Shown here piece by piece: positions 22,862-35,499 of a stretch of 64,000 nucleotides of DNA. The stretch lies in NCBI RefSeq assembly GCF_033958435.1, contig NC_134137.1, positions 107,766,501-107,830,500 of the forward strand, read 5' to 3'. Source of the DNA: Carettochelys insculpta. Lineage: Eukaryota > Chordata > Testudines > Carettochelyidae. Every line of letters begins with the position of its first letter. The stretch's first letter is position 1. A model generated the notes under the pieces. It was not told where the DNA came from. It saw only the letters and a list, made by a program, of their open reading frames with translations, and ran no database searches. Position numbers and translations under genes: made by a program.

Positions 22862-24594
22862 ATGTTTTTTAAGTACATTAGAAGCAGGAAGCCTGCTAAA
22901 AAAGCAGTGGGGCCCCTGGACGATAGAGACATAAAAGGAGCAGTCAAGGAAGATAATGCCATTGCAGAAAAACTAAATGATTTCTTTGCTTCAGTCTTCA
23001 CGGCTGAGGATGTTAGAGAGATTCCCAAATCTGAGCTGTCCTTTATAGGTGACAAATCTGAGGAACTGTCCCAGACTGAAGTGTCATTAGCTTATCAATT
23101 AGTTCCAAAACCCCCTCTAAACAGTCACAAGTCTCCAGGACCAGATGGTAGTCACCCAAGGGTTCTGAAGGAACTCAAATGTGAAATTGTGGAATTACTA
23201 ACCGTGGTTTGTAACCTATCCTTTAAATCAGCTTCGGTACCCAATGATTGGAAGACAGGTAATATAATGCCAATATTTAAAAAGGGCTCTAAAGGAGACC
23301 CTAGCAATTACAGATCGGTAAGTCTAATGTCAGTACCGGGCAAATTAGTAGAACCAATAGTAAAGAATAAAATTGTCAGACACATAGAAGAACATGATTT
23401 GTTGAGCAAAAGTCAACATGGTTTCTGTAAAGGGAAGTCGTGTCTCACTAATCTATTAGCGTTCTTTGAAGGTGTTAACGAGCACGCGGACGTGGGGATC
23501 CAGTAGACGTAGTATACTTAGATTTCCAGAAAGCCTTTGACACTGTTCCTCACTAAAGGCTCTTATGTAAATTAGGTGGTCATGGGATAGGAGGAAAGAT
23601 CCTTTCATGGATTGGGAACTGGTTAAAAGACAGGAAACAAAGGGTAGGAATAAATGGTAAATTTTCACAATGGAAGGGGGTAACTAGTGGCATTCCCCAA
23701 GGGTCAGTCCTTGTATCAGTCTTATTCAACTTAGTCATCAGTGATCTAGAGAAAGGGGTAAGCAGTGAGGTGGCAAAATTTGCAGATGACACCAAACTGT
23801 TCAGGATAGTCAAAACCAAAGCAGACTGTGAAGAACTTCAAAAAGATCTCAGCAAACTGAGTGGTTGGTCAGCAAAATGGCAAATGAAATTTAATGTGGG
23901 TAAGTGTAAGGTAATGCACATTGGGAAAAATAACCCTAATTATACATATAATATGATGGGGGCAAATTTAGCTACAACAGATCAGGAAAGCGATCTTGGA
24001 ATTATAGTGGATGGTTCTCTGCAAACATCCATGCAGTGTGCAGCAACAGTCAGTAAGGGACATAGGATGTTAGGAATTATTAAAAAAGGGATAGAGAATA
24101 AGACGAAGAATATCATACTTCCCCTATATAAAAATATGGTACGCCCACATCTTGAGTACTGCATGCAGATGTGGTCTCCTCACCTCAAAAAAGATATATT
24201 GGCATTAGAAAAGGTTCGGAAAAGGGCAACTAAAATGATTAAGGATTTGGAATGCGTCCCCTATGAGGAGAGGCTAGAGAGACTGGGACTTCTCAGTCTA
24301 GAAGAGAGGAGACTGAGGGGCGATATGATAGAGGTATATAAAATCATGAATGGTGTGGAGAAAGTGAATATAGAAAAGTTATTTGCTTGTTCCCATAATA
24401 TAAGAACTAGAGGACACCAAATGAAATTAATGGGAAGCAGGTTCAAAACTAATAAAAGAAAGTTTTTCTTCACACAGCGCACAGTCAACCTGTGGAACTC
24501 CTTTCCAGAGGACGCTGTGAAGGCCAGCACTCTAACAGAGTTTAAAAAAGAGCTCGATAAATATTTGGAGGTTAGGTCCATAGATGGCTATTAG
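22862..24594 (+). pseudogene. CR1 copy B ORF2 reverse transcriptase, frameshifted
   Basis: Two long frames separated by a damaged stretch at about 23507-23769. The first (22862-23506) has KSPGPDGSHPRVLKELK, WKTGNIMPIFKKGSKGDPSN, YRSVSLMSVPGKLVEPIV and SQHGFCKGKSCLTNLL. The second (23770-24594) opens with KFADDTKLF, the catalytic box (FADD, as usual in CR1). It continues through [39 protein letters not shown] and the conserved CR1 C-terminus ending EVRSIDGY. The 275-residue second frame is the longest intact piece of the element. A downstream 185-bp 3' UTR follows. Confidence 0.85.
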
Positions 24595-24779
24595 CAAGGG
24601 GTAAGGTATGGTGCCTAGCCTTTTGTCAAAGGCGGGAGATGGATGGCAGGAGACAAATCACCTGATCATTGTCTTCGGTTCACCTCCTCTGGGGAACCAG
24701 GCATTGGCTACTGTCGGCAGATGGGATACTGGGCTAGATGGACCTTTGGTCTGAGCCAGTATGGCCGTTCTTATGTTCT

Positions 24780-25925
24780 AGTGAAGCATTTGGTACAGTC
24801 TCACATGATATTCTTATAAAAAAAACTAGGCAAATACAATTTAGATGAGGCTACTATAAAGTGGGTGCATAACTGACTGGATAATCGTACTCAGAGAGTA
24901 GTTATTAATGGTTCTCAATCCTGCTGGAAAAGTATAACAAGTGGGGTTCCGCAGGGGTCTGTTTTAGGACCAGTTCTGTTCCAAATCTTCTTCAACGATT
25001 TAGGTATTGGCATAGAAAGTACACTTATTATGTTTGCAGATGGTACCAAGTTGGGAGGGGTCGCAACTGCTTTGGAGGATAGAGTCATAATTCAAAACGA
25101 TCTGGATAAATTGGAGAAATGGCCTGAGGTAAACAGGATGAAGTTTAATAACGACAAATGCAAAGTGCTCCACTTGGGAAGGAGCAATCAGTTTCACACA
25201 TACAGAATGGGGAGAGACTGTCTAGGAATGACTACAGCAGAAAGATATCTAGGGGTTATAGTGGACCACAAGCTAAATATAGTCAACAGTGTGATGCTGT
25301 TGCAAAAAAAGCAAATATGATTCTGGGATGCATTAACAGGTGTGTGGTGAACAAGACAAGAGAAGTCATTCTTCCGCTCTAGTCTGTGCTGGTTAGGCCT
25401 CAGCTGGAGTATTGTGTCCAGTTGTGGGCACTGCAGTTCAAGAAAGATGTGGAGAAATTAGAGAGGGTCCAGAAAAGAGCGACAAGAATGATTAAAGGTC
25501 TAGAGAATGTGACCTATGACGAAAGGCTGAAAGAATTGGGCTTGGTTAGTTTGGAAGAGAGAAGATTGAGGGGCGACATGATGGCGGTTTTCAGGTATCT
25601 AAAAGGGTGTCATAAGAAGGAGAGAGAAAACTTGTTCTTTTTGGCCTCTGAGAATAGAACAAGAGGCAACGGACTTAAACTGCAGCAAGGGAGGTTTAGG
25701 TTGGACATTAGGAAAAAGTTCTTAACTGTCAGGGTGGTCAAACAGTGGAATAAATTGCCAAGGGAGGTTGTGGAATCTCCATCGCTAGAGATATTTAAGA
25801 ACAGGTTAGATAGATGTCTGTCAGGGATGGTTTAGACAGTACTTGTTCCTGCCATTGGGCCAGGGGGCTGGACTTGATGGCTTCTTGAGGTCCCTTCCAG
25901 TCCTAGTGTTATATGATTCTATGAT
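24780..25925 (+). mobile_element. CR1 LINE copy A, 3' segment
   Basis: Resumes with SEAFGTVSHDILI, directly continuing the copy A reading interrupted at 20262 (only a few bases of the LDFSEAF block are lost). The catalytic box at about 25030 reads FADG instead of FADD. The C-terminal region (25386-25835) has [51 protein letters not shown] and ENRTRGNGLKL. The 3' tail has GGACTTGATGGCTTCTTGAG and ends in the CR1 octamer repeat, ATATGATTCTATGATT. Confidence 0.87.
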
Positions 25926-26282
25926 TAACTCAGTCCGTCCTCCTCCTCCAGAGCTACGCATCACCAGTCCCTCTGCAGTAACCCAATACCGCCCCCATAG
26001 CCAGCCCCAACCACCCCCCCAACTATAATTGAATGCTGCGACTCACCACTGCTGCGGTTGCCGCTTGCACCATTGCTGCTGCCATACGCATCTCCTTTCA
26101 CTCTAAGCGTTGGGGATTGACACGTGCAGAGCGGCACACAGTGCTCTCGTGGTTCTGAGCATTTTACTGCTCAAAGACTCACATGCATCTCCAACATGTC
26201 TACCCCCTACCTCTTCTCTCTCTCCCTGCTGCACTGTATGGGAGCTGGAGGAGGAGTGAGGCTGCAGAGGCGGGAGCCATAA
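25926..26282. other. Host sequence between two CR1 copies
   Basis: C-rich and then mixed sequence, resembling 18360-18500 in composition. It is probably part of an older repeat into which the CR1 copies inserted. No gene is seen. Confidence 0.35.
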
Positions 26283-27440
26283 ATCATAGAATCACAGAAC
26301 TGGAAGGGACCTCAAGAGGTCATCGAATCCAGCCCTCTGCCCCAAGCAGGATCAACCCCAACTAAGTCATCCCAGCCATGACCATGTCAAGCCAGAACTT
26401 AAAAACCTCTGGAGAAGGAGATTCTGCCACCTCCCTAGGCAACACATTCCAGTGCTTCACCACCCTCTTGGTGAAGCAGTTTTTCCTAATATCCAACCTA
26501 CACCTCTCCTTCTGTAACTTCAGACCTTTACCCCTTGTTCTGCAATCTGTCACCACTGAGAACAGTTTCTCTCCATTCTTTTTAGAGCACCCCTTCAAGA
26601 AGTTGAAGGCTGTTATTAACTCACCCCTCAGTCTTCTGTTCTGCAAACTAAATTAAGCCCAAATCCCTCAGCTTCTCCTCATAGGTCATGTGACCCAGCG
26701 CCTTAATCATTTTCGTTGCCCTCTGCTGAACCTGCTCCCGCACATCCACATCCTTTCTGCACTGGGGAGCCCAAAACTGGACACAGTGCTCCAGATGTGG
26801 CCTCACCAGTGCAGAATAGAGGGGGAATAACAACCTCTCTAGATCTGCTCAAAATGCTCCTTCTAATGTACCCCAATATACCATTGGCCTTCTTGGCTAC
26901 AAGGGCATACTCTTTGCTCATATCTAGTCTTTAATCCACTATAATCCCTGTGTCCCTTTCTGCTGTACTGCTGTTTAGCTGCTCAGTCCCCAGCCCATAG
27001 CAGTGCTTGGCGTTCTTCTGTCCCAAGTGCAGGACTCTACGCGTCTCCTTGTTGAACCACATCAGATTTCTTTTGGCCCAATCCTCCAATTTATCCAGGT
27101 CACTCTGGATCCTATCTCTACCCTCCAACATATCTACCTCTCCCCCTAGCTTAGTGTCATCAGCAAATTTGCTGAGGGTGCAATCCAGTTTCTCATCCAG
27201 GTCATTAATAAAGATGTTGAACAACACTGGCCCCAGAACTGAGCACTGGGGCACTCCACTTGAAACCGACTGCCATCCAGATACTGAGCCATTGACCACT
27301 ACCCGTTGGGCCCAACTGTCAAGCCAGCTTTCTGTCCATTTTATAGTCCTTGTATCCAATTCATACTTCCTTAACTTATGGGCAAGAATGTTGTGACAGA
27401 CTGTATCAAAAGCTTTACTGAAGTCAAGGTATATCCTTGA
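26283..27440 (-). mobile_element. CR1 LINE copy C, 5'-truncated, antisense
   Basis: Its 3' end is at 26283, with the octamer-type AATCATAGAATCACAG on the + strand. On the minus strand the ORF2 parts are [56 protein letters not shown] (catalytic FADD intact), [20 protein letters not shown] and RRLRGELITAFNFLKGCSKK. There are at least two frameshifts, near 26650 and 26930. It ends in the FSKAFD block, so about two thirds of the element is missing at the 5' side, as is usual for LINE insertions. Confidence 0.85.
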
Positions 27441-27549
27441 AGAGTCACATGCAGCTTAGAGCTGCCCAACTACTTTTTAAAAATGGCACTGCTGCAGGCT
27501 CTGTGGGCTGAATTCTGGCTTGCGGGCTGTGTGTTGGACACTCCTGTAT

Positions 27550-27672
27550 TAGGTCATGAGCTTTCATGGGTAAGACCCACTTTTTTAGATGTTGCGTTTG
27601 GAGAAGTCAGTCTCACCCATGAAAGCTCATGAGCTAATAAATTTGTTAGTCTTTAAAATGCTACCAGACTGC
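27550..27672. mobile_element. Penelope-like 3' end as a hairpin
   Basis: CATGAGCTTTCATGGGTAAG at 27554 is mirrored by CACCCATGAAAGCTCATGAG at 27616. The right arm continues with GTTAGTCTTTAAAATGCTACC. The arms are imperfect. No clear target duplication is left. Confidence 0.55.
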
Positions 27673-30600
27673 TTGCATTTAAAAATGATAGTAAAGCATT
27701 CCGTTAGTAGATACAATGTGGATTATAATATTATGCCCATTGAAGACCAGGACAAATGATGATGATGACCGTCTCGTCTAACTAGATTCTTTACAACCAT
27801 GCTAAACCTCACTCAGATTTTGTAGTGAAGAGAGACCCTCCGTGTGAACAAATTATTATTGCATTTGATTTGAAGTACAGAATATGTGGGCTCAGTAAAC
27901 TGGCATTGCTGGGTGTGGGGGAATTTTTCTCTCCTGCTGATCTATTACTCGTTTAGGGTATTGAAAATGTAGCTGTTGCAAGTCACAGAGAGCAAAGGAG
28001 AGCCTTCAGCTGTACTCTGTATAGTGAAATAAGGATCTAATAGGTTGTGGTATATTCACAGTGGTAAAAAATGCCAGAAGGTGTTGGAACTTTGTCTAGT
28101 AAAGGGTTATGATTTCTGTTTTTTGTTTTGTTTTCGTTCTAAGTATACATATGGCCATAAAAAGACTAAGGTTATAACAGGTTTGTAACATAGCTGTTCT
28201 ATTTGGCTTAGAGAACTTATTCTACCAGTTTTTTACAATCAATTTTCTAGTCTAGAAAATGTTCTAGCGTACTATAAGGTTCTGGCTCTTCCTCACAGAG
28301 GACACACTGCTACTCTCAAAGTCTTTTCCAGGCACTCCCGCCCGCACCCCAAAACACAGGTAAACTAAAACGCCTCGCAAACACAGATCCTCCTGCTCTT
28401 CATATGACTTTGCCTATTATTTCTCTTTATTCTTTCTGCTGTAGGGCCTGTTAAAAGTTCTCTCATAATAGTGTATTAACTGAGCTTTGTCTCCCAGTGC
28501 TGTCTTCCTGGAGATCCTTTTCTCTCAATAGGTTCCCACTGTCTCCCCTCTGTGGGGACTTTTTGAGCCACTCCCATAGAACTTTTGGCTTCTGTTGCTC
28601 CTACTCCCACAACCCAGGCCTCCTGGCTTTTAGCCTGTCTTCCTGTTTCCAGGGAGCAAAAGGTTTATATCTGCTCTGTGCCCTTTTCCTATCAGATGTG
28701 ACTTGCCCAAGAGCCTTCTCCTATAGTCCAGCCTGGGTGAGTCAGCTGATTAGTCTTTCCTCTGAAAAGAGCCAGTGTCACCCTATGACATACTCAAATA
28801 TAGCTCATTCACATGTTCTTTTTAAACCATGTTAGAATCTGTACAAATAATGTATAATTTAATAACAACTTAAATATATTTCATATGTGCTCCCCTATGA
28901 GCTTAAGTGGTTCCTCTGTGCTACAGTTTCTTACTCATTTTTCTGTTAGTGACAGGAAGATAATCAGTGAAGCTTGTCAGTGTAATTAGCTTATGAAGTG
29001 GTTATTGTAGCTGTTCTCTCCATCTGTAACATTAAATGACTGAGTGATTTCTTTTGGATTAAAACACTAATGTGTATGTTTCTTGTATGTTAAATCTTTT
29101 TTCCCCCTCAAATAATTTAGAGCATAATAGAATAAATAACAGGAGACTGCATTTGTAAAGATCTAATTCCATCCATACTATCTGGAGACACCATACAATA
29201 TGGGTGAAGCAGCTTACGTGAAGCTCAAAAGTGAAAATACAGCCAAAGAATCCTCTGCCATCTTATTTTTGCATAATATGTAGATCAAAGTCCCAAATCA
29301 ATGGCTCATTCAGGCTTACTTCCTGTGACCTTTATCCTAACCTTTATCCTAACACTGCCTCCCCACCCCATTCCTCCAAGGTCACAGGCAGCCTCTGCTT
29401 TTTCTAAGCAAAGAGTTTAACTACATGTCAGATAAAATTGTGCTGTAAATCACGGGGAGAGCATGAAGAGAGTTAGATTGTAGGAAAATAGCATGCTAAA
29501 ACAATTTTTTCCAAACAGAACCCCTGGTCATATAGAATAATTTAATCAGAATATCAAGTGAGGAATTTAATATCTATTTAAAACAAATGAAGATGTCATA
29601 TGTCTGTCAAAGTTAATTGTTTTAAATCTAAATTGAAGACTCACCTTGTGGATTGTTGATTGTCTGTGCTTTAAAGGAGTATATTTTACCTTTGTGTTTA
29701 ATTCCAACCATTGAATATGTTCATGGGAATGACACTCATAATTAGTTCTTATCTATATTGAATTTCACATCCTATGGCCTTTGAGTGTCACGCGCACTTA
29801 TCCCTGAGTGACCCTGTAATGCTCATGTGTGACATGTATGCTACCAGGCTGCAGAAATCCACACTGCAGGAATAGACCATTGTACTTGTCTACTTGTACA
29901 ACACACACACAAAGCTGTAATGTAGTGTGAATACTGACAGGCTGTTACACATATGATAAAAATCCCCCTAAACCTAAAACATCAGCTTGTTGTTTGGTTT
30001 AATATTACTTCATATTTTGTTCAGTAGCTCCAGGAAGCTAGTGTGGAGCATGTTAGACCTGTGGAACATATTAGACCCCCTGTTTCCTGTGGTGTATGCT
30101 AATAATAAGAAAATGATCTCTTCTGTGGTTGGAGACAAAGAAGAGGAGGGCTACATGAGTTTTCTGTGTTGGCTGAGCTTAGCTCTGTTGCATTTTCCGT
30201 TGAAAAAATTTTCTTTAAAAACAAAATGCTGAGGGTTCTGCTTTATTTGAATGATTCCCCCATCAGCTCCTTACCAATTTAATTCTCCCACTTTGTAGGT
30301 TTGGCTGTAGTCATGTCTTTCTAAACTAGGGATAAATGGGAGGGGACTTGCTTCCAAGTTGGGCAGTATCTTTTTAAGAGTGGTTACAGAAGATCACCAC
30401 TTCCGGACCCAAATCTATTGCTTCTGTACTCCCAAGTAGAGCAGGTTAGAAATTTTCCAATGAAACAGTATAGATGAAAAATTGGCCTGTTTGTTATAGT
30501 TATGGATTTTTCATGGAAGTAATGGATTCTGTAAGTTTGAGAGATCTATGTATTCTTTGGCTTTTGCTTCAGCTCCAGGAGACAGGATTAGGGAGAGGAG

Positions 30601-31796
30601 CATTACCTCCATTCTCTGACTCATCCCAGTGGGCCACCCAGCTTATGCATCAGTTGCAGTGCTTCTCCATTATACTGTGACATTTCATTATGAAATTGTT
30701 ACACATTTTTGGTCACCCTGACTTTAACTAGATTTTGCACATTTATTCCATGACTGTTCTGTGAATTTGGCCTAATTTTCCGTGACAAAATTGTATCCAT
30801 AGTTATAGTAAAATGTTTTGCCATATCTGTTACAAATTCTTGAAAGCTCTTGCCAAAAAACGCAGGCAAGTTTCTTTTGGAAACATGTCAGTGTTCCAGG
30901 ATCTATGCCTCTAGCTGGCAGGCTCCTCACACCATCACAGAAACTCTGCCAACCTGGGAGGATTGGCAGAATCCCTGCACTGCATCTGCAGCTCCTGGGA
31001 TCCCCGTTTGGAATAGAGACTCTGGGAGCTGCTAGGGTTAAGGAAGCCTGTCAGTGGTGGAATTGACATTTCTGTCAGTTTCAGCACTGCTGTTCAGTGA
31101 CTAACATCTATGAAATGTTCAAGAATGTCAGTTTCGTATTTCATTTCAGGAATGGGATATTCCAACGTTTCTGAAATGAAATGGTTGGAATATCTGTCTT
31201 TCTAGTAATTTTTGGTACTGACCTAAGTCTCAGGGCCTTAACCCCTCATGAAAACTGTAAAAGAGCTTTGTTGAGGCACAATGGATGAAAGAAGTACTCC
31301 ACCGTTCAGACAGGCATGTGGCTTCAGGATCCAGATCAGAACTGAAATTATTCAGAGTTGATTAATGGCTTTTCAGAATTTGTTCAAGCCAGCAGAAGTG
31401 TCCTGCTATTATTTATGGGAGGGAATGAAACATAAAAGACAAAATTCCGGATGACCCTGCAAAAACTAACACTACAGCTGTCACAAAACATGACATGGCT
31501 AACTGAAATACCCCAGTTCAGAAAGTAACTCCTGCTCCCGGTTGCTTAGCTCCAGGCATTGAGCAGTCACACTACAAGAATACTGGTGCTACTGATATCA
31601 CCACTTTATAGCATATTTTGATGACTGATTCATTATAGTGTTGGCAAATGCATACAGTGAGAAATGACACAGTTGCAATTTTTTTTTTTTTTTTTAAGAA
31701 AAAGGTTGTGAACTATAAAGGTGGGGAATAGCATAGTTACCTGATTGTTAACCTGCACTGTGGTAGCAGACTTCTAGGTTACATCCTGGTCTTATA
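27673..31796. other. UBAC2 intron 1, mostly unique sequence
   Basis: No ORF with domains, no RNA gene and no clear repeat. The segments at 28480-28800 and 30890-31065 are less AT-rich and could be old repeat pieces. A poly-T run lies at 31680-31695. Confidence 0.45.
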
Positions 31797-31918
31797 TCAG
31801 AGTGGTAGCCATGTTAGTTCGTCTGCATTAGTCTGTATCTGATGAAGTGGACCTTTGCCCACAAAAGCTTATGCTTCAAAAACTCTGTTAGTCTTTAAGG
31901 TACCACAGGACTTCTCAT
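31797..31918. mobile_element. Penelope-like 3' end, inverted type (family A)
   Basis: Starts TCAGAGTGGTAGCCATGTTAG in one direction, then switches strand within about 40 bp to TCTGATGAAGTGGACC, CCCACAAAAGCTTATGC and GTTAGTCTTTAAGGTACCAC. It is therefore another head-to-head arrangement of the same tail, with a short left arm. Confidence 0.6.
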
Positions 31919-33470
31919 TATCCCAGTCTTGTGTTTTCCAGGCTAGAAGGACTTGGCAGTAGAGCTGTTTGGTGTTTGGGGATTTTTGTTTGCAGGAGAT
32001 TTCAGTATTTAATAATATGCTTTTATTTGAATTCTGGAACAAAAACAAATTTATATTTAAAAAGCCCACAAACACACACTCATTAACGATGATCATAAAA
32101 CAAAATCTTTTTACCAAAAACAAAAGAAACCGTTGATGAAGGCAGTGAAACACTAACATCTATGTGAGAAACTCCAGTTAAGCACAAGACCGCTGAATTT
32201 TAATGGAATACTTTCAGAGTTTTTATTTTATTTTAGGGATACTAGAGAAATGGATTCATCCTGAGAAAAACTTGCAGTGCTTTCTATTTCTCCCACAATC
32301 CTAATTAGAATCCCAAGCGTATTGTAGCTAATTAAACTTGCACTGTTTGGGCATATTTAGAACAGGATGGAACTTTCAGTGAGTAAGATGTGATAATTTC
32401 TGTGTGATTCATTGTAACCGTGCAAGCATTTTCACAGTTTAAATATAAAGATTGATAGAAATGACTATTAAAGGCAGTAGCAACTAAATTTTTTAAAAAT
32501 AAATTCCATTATGCAGTAGAGACATGGAGTTTATTGAACTATATGGTGTATGACTATCTTCTGGAATATTAATATAGATTTTTTTGTGTTGCATTGAAGT
32601 TGCAGTTGGCAGAGAGGAGAAGCAGAAATTTATCTTGTAGCTTGAAAAAAGTAGTAAAGATGCTCTCTGAAGAGTCCATTGATTTCCAAGTAGCATATGT
32701 TTAGTGATCCTACCAAATATTTGTTTGCAATTCCTCCTTCCTCCTCTCAGTGTAAGCATGTGTACAATGCCACTCTGACCCAGTGTTTAAACAAATTGTC
32801 ATTTGAGTGGGACTAAGAGAGTGCTATCGTGCTTCAAGACCTCTGAGCTGGGGCGGGGGCGGTGCCTTCAGGTGAGTGTGGATGGGAGGAATTAACTAGA
32901 AGAGTGTATGTTTGGATCTGAGGACAAGGCCTAAGGCAGAACAGCATGAGCAGTTTGCCCACTTACATCCCCATGTCATGGGGCTGGAGAGGTCTGAAGG
33001 TGGAAGGATTAGCAGAGGGAGATGCAAGCTGGCTCTGTAAACTAGGGAGCTGGAGCCAAGGGCCATAGGGCTCAAGAAAGTAGAGGGTTGGAGAGCAGGT
33101 TGTCAGTGCAGATGTCAGGCTGTCAGTGCAGGTTGGAGAGCTGGATCCAGAGGAATGGTAGTGAGAAAGATGCTCCCTAGGCAGGGATGATCTCCCAGCA
33201 GAGAGGATGAGGGAGTTACTGCTGGGAAAATCAGAGTTGGAAGGGCTGTGATAGCTGTCCCTGTCCAAGGGCAGGAGAGAGCTTTACGAGAGAGAGTCAG
33301 GGTGTCATGGGGGATTCTTGGGTTGTATGTTGCACACACAGTTTGGAATGTGTTGATGAAAACCTGGGCTATGGTTGTAGGATTTTTGTTGTGATATATC
33401 TTTATGGAACTTTGTAATAAATGAGCCCTAAGGAAGTGCATTATTTCTGTTGACTGCAGAAGGGAAACTT
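31919..33470. other. UBAC2 intron 1, nothing recognised
   Basis: AT-rich, then a GC-richer purine-biased tract at 32850-33290 with no supported feature. Confidence 0.45.
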
Positions 33471-33471
33471 A

Positions 33472-33757
33472 GGCTACAGCCACTCTGTAATGGAAGATCG
33501 ACCCACTCATAGTTGATCTCCCTGGGTTTTGTTCGTGCATTCACAAAATGGCACTTCCTGGGGTCAAAGTCGACCCTGGAACTCCTTATGAACAGCAAGA
33601 ATTAAGGAAGGTTGATGGGAGAAATGTTCCTGTTGACCTTCTTCCATGTAGATAGACATTGAAGTCGACCACTGGTAAATCAATTTTAGCTACACCAATT
33701 GGTGTAGCTAAAATTGCATATTGGTGGTCAACTTCTATGTCTGGTATAGACATAGCT
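33472..33757. mobile_element. Old MITE with TAGACATAG-type end
   Basis: Left end GGCTACAGCCACTCTG and right end GGTATAGACATAGC. Inside, near 33690, is a perfect local palindrome, ATTTTAGCTACACCAATTGG with its complement. It is diverged and the flanking triplets do not match exactly. Confidence 0.45.
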
Positions 33758-34249
33758 TTGGGGAGGTGTGCATGTCATGGCAAGGTCTTCCACAGAAAGT
33801 GTTCCAATCGGCCTGTTCTATAGCAAGGATATTTGGTTATAAACCCATATGCTGCTGAATGGCAGGGTATATAAGTATTTAGCTGGTTCCCTAACATTTT
33901 CAGCAAGCTTGCAAAATAGTTAATTAGGAAGTATTTGTATTTGGGCCAGCGGATGATGACATTTTGAGGACTTTACAGAGAACTGAGGTTACTGTTATTC
34001 ATGTGACTGCCCCGTCTGTGACTGTCACGTTTATGGGTTGATTGCTACTGTGGTTTTTTTCACTTTGGGACATCTGTAAAAATAACTGAATGCTTGTTTC
34101 CTCTATGGTAAGTTTTGAAAAGTCTGAAGTGAAACCTAAATGCAGAGCATTAGTAAAAATATTTCTCACACTTCATGCAGAGAATAAACACATCCTAAAA
34201 GTTACTTCTATAGCACATTCAAAGGGGTACTCATTTGATGGTAAAATAC

Positions 34250-34478
34250 TTAAGGTATGTCTTGTGGGGGGATTTGATGTGCTGCAATCGACCTTCTGGA
34301 GATCAATTTTGCCACATCAGTGAAGATGCGGCAGAATGGATATCTGGGCTCAGCCATCGAGCCTGGTACTCCATGCTGTTGTGTGGAATAAGGGATGTTG
34401 GAATGACCCTGAAGAACCCCGATCTACTTCAGGGAACAAAGTCAATCCTGATATGTTGATTCTAGCTTCACCAGAGGA
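34250..34478. mobile_element. Old MITE fragment flanking a SINE
   Basis: AGGTATGTCTTGTGGGG at 34254 and GCAATCGACCTTCTGGAGATC resemble the 33472 element and the one at 52603 in theme and spacing. The right end is lost where the SINE starts. Confidence 0.35.
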
Positions 34479-34676
34479 AGGGATAGCTCCGTGGTTTGCG
34501 TGTTGATCTGCTAAACCCATGGTTGTAAGTTCAGTCCTTGAGGGGGCCGTTTAGGGATCTGGGACAAATAGGTTTAAAAAAAAAAAAGGGTGGGGGAATG
34601 GTGCTTGATTCTGCCAAGAGGGCAGGGGACTGGGCTCAATGATCTCCCAAGGTCCCATTCAGCTCTATGAGATTGT
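34479..34676 (+). mobile_element. tRNA-derived SINE with CR1-like tail
   Basis: The head GGGATAGCTCCGTGG with GTGGTTTGCGTG reads as an A box. GGTTGTAAGTTCAGTCC, about 40 bp further, reads as a B box. This is the pol III SINE layout known from turtles. After a short A-run the tail GACTGGGCTCAATGATCTCC, then CAAGGTCCCATTCAGCTC, follows the 3' end of CR1 copy A (GGACTTGATGG and GAGGTCCCTTCCAGTC). That suggests it borrowed CR1 machinery to move. It ends in GAGATTGTATCTCC. The head is too diverged to be a tRNA gene. Confidence 0.75.
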
Positions 34677-34683
34677 ATCTCCA

Positions 34684-34708
34684 TATATATAGATAGATAG
34701 ATAGATAT
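34684..34708. repeat. (GATA)n microsatellite
   Basis: Short TATATATAGATAGATAGATA run directly after the SINE. Confidence 0.75.
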
Positions 34709-35499
34709 GTTCCTGGACGTTAGGCCCTGATACAGATTAGGGATCGTACTCTGTTCTCATGTTCCTTCCTACCTACAGCTGGTACAGACATGCCTAGCAG
34801 TCCCATGGCCCTTACAAGCTTACCTGCAGCAGGTAGGACTGTGGAGCTGGTGTGTGTATGGAGGGCCCAAAGTGGTATGGGGGAAGGTCAGATCAATGGA
34901 ATGATGGATAATGTTAGAGGAGTCAAGGTAGCTGAGGGAGTCTTAGCAGTTGAAGTTAAAACAGGAGGTGTCAGAGCAATGAGAAGTCTGCGTAGGTTGG
35001 AGGGAGTCAAAGTCGCCCAGCAGGAGTTGGTTAGGATGACTTCTTCATCCATAACTCTCCATGTCTGTCCCCTCCCTGCCCACCAAAAATGTCCCCGTTG
35101 ACTTTGTACTGGTTCGTGCATGCTCCTACAGCTCTTCAATCTTCACATGCTTTGCTGTCACCTATCTCTTCCTGGGGAGGATGGTTGAGGAGGAAGAAGT
35201 AATGTGTAGCAAACATGCAGAGAAATGGGAGACAAGATGATGTAAAGTCAGGGAAGAGATGGCCTGACAGCAAGTGCATTCAGAGATTGGGGTAATCCTT
35301 GCCAAGGAGCCAGCAACAGCGGATGTGGAGAGCTAGACTGTAATACTTGGGAAGGTATCGAGAAACATTAAAATCAAGGAAATTATGTACCCTAAACTTT
35401 CCTTGACATAAAGTGCCTACTGGTACCTTATGTCCTTCCAAAATGTGGAGAGGGCTAATTTTAAGCCTCTAGAAACCAAAATGAGAAGTCACAATACAT
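34709..35499. other. UBAC2 intron 1, nothing recognised
   Basis: Mixed composition; a short ORF at 34790-35101 has no recognisable content. Confidence 0.4.

Larger units (their letters stand above)
20263..24779 (+). mobile_element. CR1 LINE copy B, nearly full length, inserted in copy A
   Basis: Carries both CR1 ORFs and a 3' UTR. ORF1 lies at about 20267-21040, ORF2 endonuclease at about 21370-22211, and reverse transcriptase at 22645-24594. The end, at about 24729-24779, reads GGGCTAGATGGACC, then GTCTGAGCCAGTATGGCCG and TTCTTATGTTCT, the usual CR1 3' end. It is broken by stops and frameshifts and by MITE 4. Excluding the MITE its length is about 4.1 kb, close to complete for CR1. It sits in UBAC2 intron 1 in the sense orientation. 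Confidence 0.88.

Noticed and set aside
22399..23055. A 218-codon minus-strand ORF
   Set aside because: It crosses the CR1 RT antisense and the MITE, and has no independent domain.
34479..34560. A tRNA gene
   Set aside because: A and B boxes are present, but the cloverleaf does not close and the unit continues into a CR1-like tail, so it is a SINE.
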